A stretch of DNA of 15,698 bases from Hyphomonadaceae bacterium UBA2389 (GTDB taxonomy: Bacteria > Pseudomonadota > Alphaproteobacteria > Caulobacterales > Aquidulcibacteraceae): assembly GCA_002343395.1 (NCBI GenBank), contig DDSN01000049.1:8244-23941 (forward strand), written 5' to 3'. A program made the translations under genes and the position numbers. Positions 12,081 to 15,698 of the stretch are shown here, one piece after another; position 1 is the stretch's first letter, and each line of letters starts with the position of its first letter. The notes below the pieces were generated by a model. It was not told the DNA's origin and searched no databases. It saw only the letters and a program-made list of their open reading frames with translations.

Positions 12081-15000
12081 ATGTTTTCCAAGAATAAGCG
12101 CGCGGGCGCCACTGTGGCGAAATACCTGACGGGCGCCGCCGCCGTCGCAATCAGCATGGCGACGGTCCCATCGGCCTATGCGCAAGAGACCACGTCCGCT
12201 GTCCGCGGGAGCGTCTCGGCGGAAACAGGCGAAAGCATCCCCGACGCTCAAGTCATTGTGCGCCATGGTCCGACGGGCAGTGTGAACTCGGAAGCAAGCG
12301 ACGCGGGCGGCGTGTTCGACTTGCGCGGCCTTCGCGTCGGCGGGCCCTACACGATCGAAGTGACGGCGGATGGGTACGAAGGCCAGCGCCTGGAAAACGT
12401 GTTCCTCGAGGTGGGTCAGCCGTTCCGCTACGATTTTGCGTTGCAAGCGTCTGACGCTGAGATCGTTGTGACTGCTACGGGCGGTCGCTCCGCCGCCACC
12501 GGCTCGAACACCCTTTTGACGCGGGACGACATCGCCGGCGCGGTATCCATCACACGCGACATTCGCGACCTCGCCCGCCGTGACCCCTTGGTGACTCAAA
12601 ACTCGCGCGGCGACGGTGGCATTTCGATCGCGGGCTCCAATCCCCGCACCAACCGCGTGACCATCGACGGCGTGCAGGCGCAAGACGATTTCGGTCTGAA
12701 CACAGGTGGGTTGCCCACGCGTCGTGGCCCAATCTCGCTTGATGCGGTGCGCCAGTTCGCGGTCGAGGCGGCGCCTTTCGACGTTGAAAACGGCGACTTT
12801 ATCGGCGGCGCCATCAACATCGTGCTCCGCGAAGGCGACAACGATTTCTCTGGGTCGGCCTTCATCAACTACCTGAACGACGAGTTGGTCGGCACCCGCA
12901 TCTTCGGCCAGCAGGTCGACAATACCATCACGCAGGAGAATTGGGGCGCCACGTTCCGTGGCCCAATCCTTCAAGACCGTTTGTTTTTCGCGCTTTCATA
13001 CGAAACCTACGAATCGCTTGACCCGACCGCATTCGGCCCAGCTGGGCTCGGGTTTTCGTCGACCATCACCGGCCCCAACCTGACGCCGATGACCCAAGCG
13101 GAAATCGATGCGGTCACCGATGTCTTCGCGACCACTTACGGTTCGAGCTTCAACGCCGGATCTATCGCGCTCACCAAGCCGATCACCGACGAGAAATATA
13201 CCGGGCGCTTCGATTGGAACATCAACGAAGACCACCTGGCGTCGCTCACGGTCCGTCACTCGGAGTCCGGCGTTATTCAGCGCACCAACTTGGGATCCAC
13301 GAGCGCAGGCCTTGACAGTCAGTGGTATCTGACCGGCGAGGACGACAACACAATGGCTTTGCAGGTCAACTCGTCCTGGACCGATCAGTTCACGACCGAG
13401 TTCCGCGTCAGCCAGCGCGACTACACACGCTTGCAGGAGCCGCCGTCTGGCCAAGCTTTCGCGGACATCAGTGTCTGCTCGGTGCCAGGCGCGAACACGG
13501 CGGGCACCAACCCGCTTCAGAACTGCCGCAACGGTTCTCAAGGCGTCGCGGTCGTGCGGTTTGGACCGGATCAATTCCGCCACGCCAACTACCTCGAGAC
13601 TCAGGGCACTCAAGCGCAGTTCTCGGGGGAATATCAGTGGGGAGCCCACCTCTTCAAAGCGGGCGTCCAGTGGCAGAATACGGATGTCTTCAACATCTTC
13701 CTGCCAAACAGCGATGGCACCTACTATTTTGACTCGATCTCTGATTTCTCGGCGGGCGATGCGAGCCAACTAGTCTACCGCAACGCCATCTCAGGCGTCG
13801 CGACGGACGCGGCGGCGGTGTTCGATTACGACATCTATTCCGCGTTGGTTCAGGATACCTGGGACCTCACCGATCGCCTGACGCTCGCATACGGCTTCCG
13901 CTATGACACCTACAGCGTCGGTGACCAACCGGCTGAAAACCCCAATTTCGCGGCTCGCTATGCCGGGCGCACCAATCAGGAAACCTACGATGGGCGCGAC
14001 GTGCTTATGCCGCGCTTCTCGTTCACCTACGATCCGACGGAAGATATCCGCGTATCGGGTGGTGTAGGCTTGTTCTCGGGCGGTCTGCCCGACGTGTTCC
14101 TGTCGAACGTGTTCTCGAACACCGGCATTATCGACAACACCCTGACCTTCCAGCGGCTCACCGCAGCATCCGGCACGAGCGTGGCCGATCCTGGCGGTTA
14201 TGGCTTCCTGATCGAGACGTCGGGGGCCGTTGCCTGCAACAACGCCGCTCCAGTTTATGGCGGCTTCACTGGCGTGCAGGTGTGCTCGGCGGCGCTGAAC
14301 GTTCCGGTGAGTTCGAGCTTCGGAACTTCAATTCCGGCGGCGGTGCAGGCTGCGCTGGGCGGAACCACGGCGTCGCCAACCTCAGAAACAAACGTCATTG
14401 ATCCGAACTTCGAAATTCCATCTGTTTGGAAGGCGAACGTTTCGCTGCGCTGGGACTTGCTGGACAATTTACGCGCTGGCTTAGACTTGTTCGGCTTCCA
14501 GGATCAGGAAGGGCTGGCGTTCCGCGATATCCGCGCGCAGCAGTTAGTCGTGAACGGAAACCAAGCGCTGACGCCGGATGGGCGCATTCGCTATGACGGC
14601 TTGAGCACGGCGCAACATGCTTTGCCGGGTTTGACTGTCACTTCGTCCAATCCTGGCTCGAACCGCGATATTGAAGCTTACAACCCGGGCGAAAGCCCGT
14701 TCAGCTGGATCGCCTCGCTCTCGCTGAACGCCAATTGGGAAAACGGCGTCGAAGCCGGCGTATCGTACACGCGCCAGGACGTTACCGAGTACTCGGCCTC
14801 GGCTCGGTTCTCGTCCACGGCGAGCTCGCTCTATGGTGGTCAGTGGGCGTCTTATGATCCGAACACTGCTGTCGAGGGACGCGGCCAGGAAGAAATCACC
14901 GACAGCTTCAAGTACAATTTCGGCTGGCGGCACAACTTCGTTGATGAGCTTGAAACGCGGTTTACGCTGTTCGGCGAATGGCGTACGGGACGGCCGCTCT

Positions 15001-15587
15001 CCTTCACGATGAACGGCGGAACCGGTCGCAACAGCGTGTTCGGCGTGAACCGCGGTTCTCAGCTCGCGTACGTGCCGGATCTGAGCGATCTCTCGGCTGT
15101 GAACTGCGCAACGGGCGTCTCGTCGGTGTCGTTCACCGGCTGCATCGCTTCTGACCCGCTGGTTGTGTTTGATGCGGCATCAACAATCACCAACCTGCAA
15201 GGCATGATCGACCGGTTCGATATTCCCACCGGCGGCATCGTGGCGCGCGGGTCGACGGACAATCCCGACATTCACCGGCTCGATCTGCAGATCAGCCAGC
15301 AATTGCCGGGTCTCCGCAATGGCCATCGCACCATGCTGACATTCGACATCGCGAACGTGCTCAATCTGCTCAACGACGAGTGGGGCGTGGTGCGCGAGTA
15401 CGGCGAGAACCTGAACCTGTACAACGTGGCCTGCGCCGGCGTCGACGGCGTCGCGGATAACGATGGCACGGTTACCTGCGATCGTTATCGCATCAGCGGC
15501 GCCGCCAACCAGGCGACGATCACACCTGGCCGCAACACGGAAGCGTCGCGCTGGGCGATCCAGGTTGGCCTGCGCTACGAATTCTAA
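12081..15587 (+). CDS. Oar-like TonB-dependent receptor with carboxypeptidase-regulatory domain
   Basis: A 1168-residue outer-membrane receptor/transporter. In order it has a signal peptide (1-34, ending AYA before QE), a carboxypeptidase-regulatory-like beta domain (about 38-121), a TonB-box-like EIVVTA (127-132), a plug with SIAGSNPRTNRVTIDGVQ and FIGGAINIVLREG (about 140-250), then a very long beta-barrel ending in RWAIQVGLRYEF with the terminal phenylalanine of outer-membrane proteins. The regulatory domain plus large barrel fits the Oar family known from Myxococcus, with many alphaproteobacterial members. Substrates are mostly unknown; peptides, glycans or protein export have been proposed. 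Its eight cysteines (466/482, 719/735, 1009/1021, 1118/1133) are all in local pairs. The ATG at 12081 is chosen for the signal peptide and GGGGG site. It ends in its own terminator. Confidence 0.92.
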   Translation: MFSKNKRAGATVAKYLTGAAAVAISMATVPSAYAQETTSAVRGSVSAETGESIPDAQVIVRHGPTGSVNSEASDAGGVFDLRGLRVGGPYTIEVTADGYEGQRLENVFLEVGQPFRYDFALQASDAEIVVTATGGRSAATGSNTLLTRDDIAGAVSITRDIRDLARRDPLVTQNSRGDGGISIAGSNPRTNRVTIDGVQAQDDFGLNTGGLPTRRGPISLDAVRQFAVEAAPFDVENGDFIGGAINIVLREGDNDFSGSAFINYLNDELVGTRIFGQQVDNTITQENWGATFRGPILQDRLFFALSYETYESLDPTAFGPAGLGFSSTITGPNLTPMTQAEIDAVTDVFATTYGSSFNAGSIALTKPITDEKYTGRFDWNINEDHLASLTVRHSESGVIQRTNLGSTSAGLDSQWYLTGEDDNTMALQVNSSWTDQFTTEFRVSQRDYTRLQEPPSGQAFADISVCSVPGANTAGTNPLQNCRNGSQGVAVVRFGPDQFRHANYLETQGTQAQFSGEYQWGAHLFKAGVQWQNTDVFNIFLPNSDGTYYFDSISDFSAGDASQLVYRNAISGVATDAAAVFDYDIYSALVQDTWDLTDRLTLAYGFRYDTYSVGDQPAENPNFAARYAGRTNQETYDGRDVLMPRFSFTYDPTEDIRVSGGVGLFSGGLPDVFLSNVFSNTGIIDNTLTFQRLTAASGTSVADPGGYGFLIETSGAVACNNAAPVYGGFTGVQVCSAALNVPVSSSFGTSIPAAVQAALGGTTASPTSETNVIDPNFEIPSVWKANVSLRWDLLDNLRAGLDLFGFQDQEGLAFRDIRAQQLVVNGNQALTPDGRIRYDGLSTAQHALPGLTVTSSNPGSNRDIEAYNPGESPFSWIASLSLNANWENGVEAGVSYTRQDVTEYSASARFSSTASSLYGGQWASYDPNTAVEGRGQEEITDSFKYNFGWRHNFVDELETRFTLFGEWRTGRPLSFTMNGGTGRNSVFGVNRGSQLAYVPDLSDLSAVNCATGVSSVSFTGCIASDPLVVFDAASTITNLQGMIDRFDIPTGGIVARGSTDNPDIHRLDLQISQQLPGLRNGHRTMLTFDIANVLNLLNDEWGVVREYGENLNLYNVACAGVDGVADNDGTVTCDRYRISGAANQATITPGRNTEASRWAIQVGLRYEF

Positions 15588-15609
15588 GGTCAGGCACTCT
15601 GCAAATCTC

Positions 15610-15643
15610 AAAGCGGCTCGGGAAACCGGGCCGCTTTTCGTTT
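15610..15643 (+). terminator. Intrinsic terminator of the receptor gene
   Basis: A 12-bp stem, AAAGCGGCTCGG (15610-15621) with CCGGGCCGCTTT (15626-15637) containing one G-U pair, is closed by a GAAA tetraloop and followed by TCGTTT. The 22-base gap after the receptor stop and the monocistronic layout make this a confident terminator. Confidence 0.92.
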
Positions 15644-15668
15644 CGGCGAGGCGATATACGCGAGGGGT

Positions 15669-15698
15669 ATGTCCGTGATGTGCCCCCCGCTCTTTATC
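15669..15698 (+). CDS. Possible start of a further gene, cut by window edge
   Basis: An ATG at 15669 and an in-frame ATG at 15678 follow GAGGGG (15662-15667). Spacing favours the second ATG (10 bases) over the first (1 base). The frame is open to the edge, reading MSVMCPPLFI. Ten codons are too few to identify a product or to prove coding. Confidence 0.2.
   Translation, partial: MSVMCPPLFI

Noticed and set aside
12054..12974. Minus-strand 306-codon ORF inside the receptor gene
   Set aside because: Antisense shadow typical of high-GC genes; the plus strand encodes an unmistakable signal peptide, regulatory domain and plug.

Overview
The window is GC-rich DNA with the codon bias of an alphaproteobacterium. 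Caulobacterales/Hyphomonadales is the best guess. This rests on a SapC-family protein, an Oar-like TonB-dependent receptor, alphaproteobacterial palindromic repeats and sigma-70-type TTGAC(G) elements; it is an inference, because there is no rRNA or marker tree to confirm it. No prophage, insertion sequence, CRISPR array or tRNA was seen.

Layout. Positions 1-243 hold an unassigned end and a terminator-like hairpin. A DUF2189 membrane protein then precedes ruvB. Directly behind ruvB lies a small membrane-protein gene, poorer in GC than its neighbours, whose reading frame continues past its TGA into a further hydrophobic segment. Next comes a patch of two kinds of palindromic repeat (about 2595-2770) and a compact GIY-YIG nuclease gene with repeat ends on both sides. 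Then follow a minus-strand truncated haemoglobin, a divergent thioesterase-SDR pair, and a convergent DUF885 lipoprotein metallopeptidase whose stop codon overlaps that of the SDR. Beyond a divergent promoter region, sapC and a three-domain DsbD/ScsB thiol:disulfide transporter lie in tandem, separated by a strong hairpin. A promoter-to-terminator stretch without a good ORF (10393-10531) may encode a small RNA. nhaA on the minus strand diverges from a very large Oar-like TonB-dependent receptor that ends in a clear intrinsic terminator.

Themes. RuvB (Holliday-junction branch migration) is the one core information-processing gene. The thioesterase and SDR form a probable lipid or acyl-CoA operon. 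DUF885, SapC, DsbD and the receptor are all envelope proteins. The mature receptor has exactly eight cysteines arranged as four closely spaced pairs, which would suit disulfides in surface loops in an organism with a DsbD-type reductant pump.

The parts most worth a second look are the GIY-YIG gene bracketed by repeat ends, the interrupted membrane-protein gene beside it, the candidate small RNA after dsbD, and the paired-cysteine receptor. Nothing here is proven to be a new system. The GIY-YIG/palindrome association is the most suggestive of an undescribed mobile or repeat-maintaining unit.
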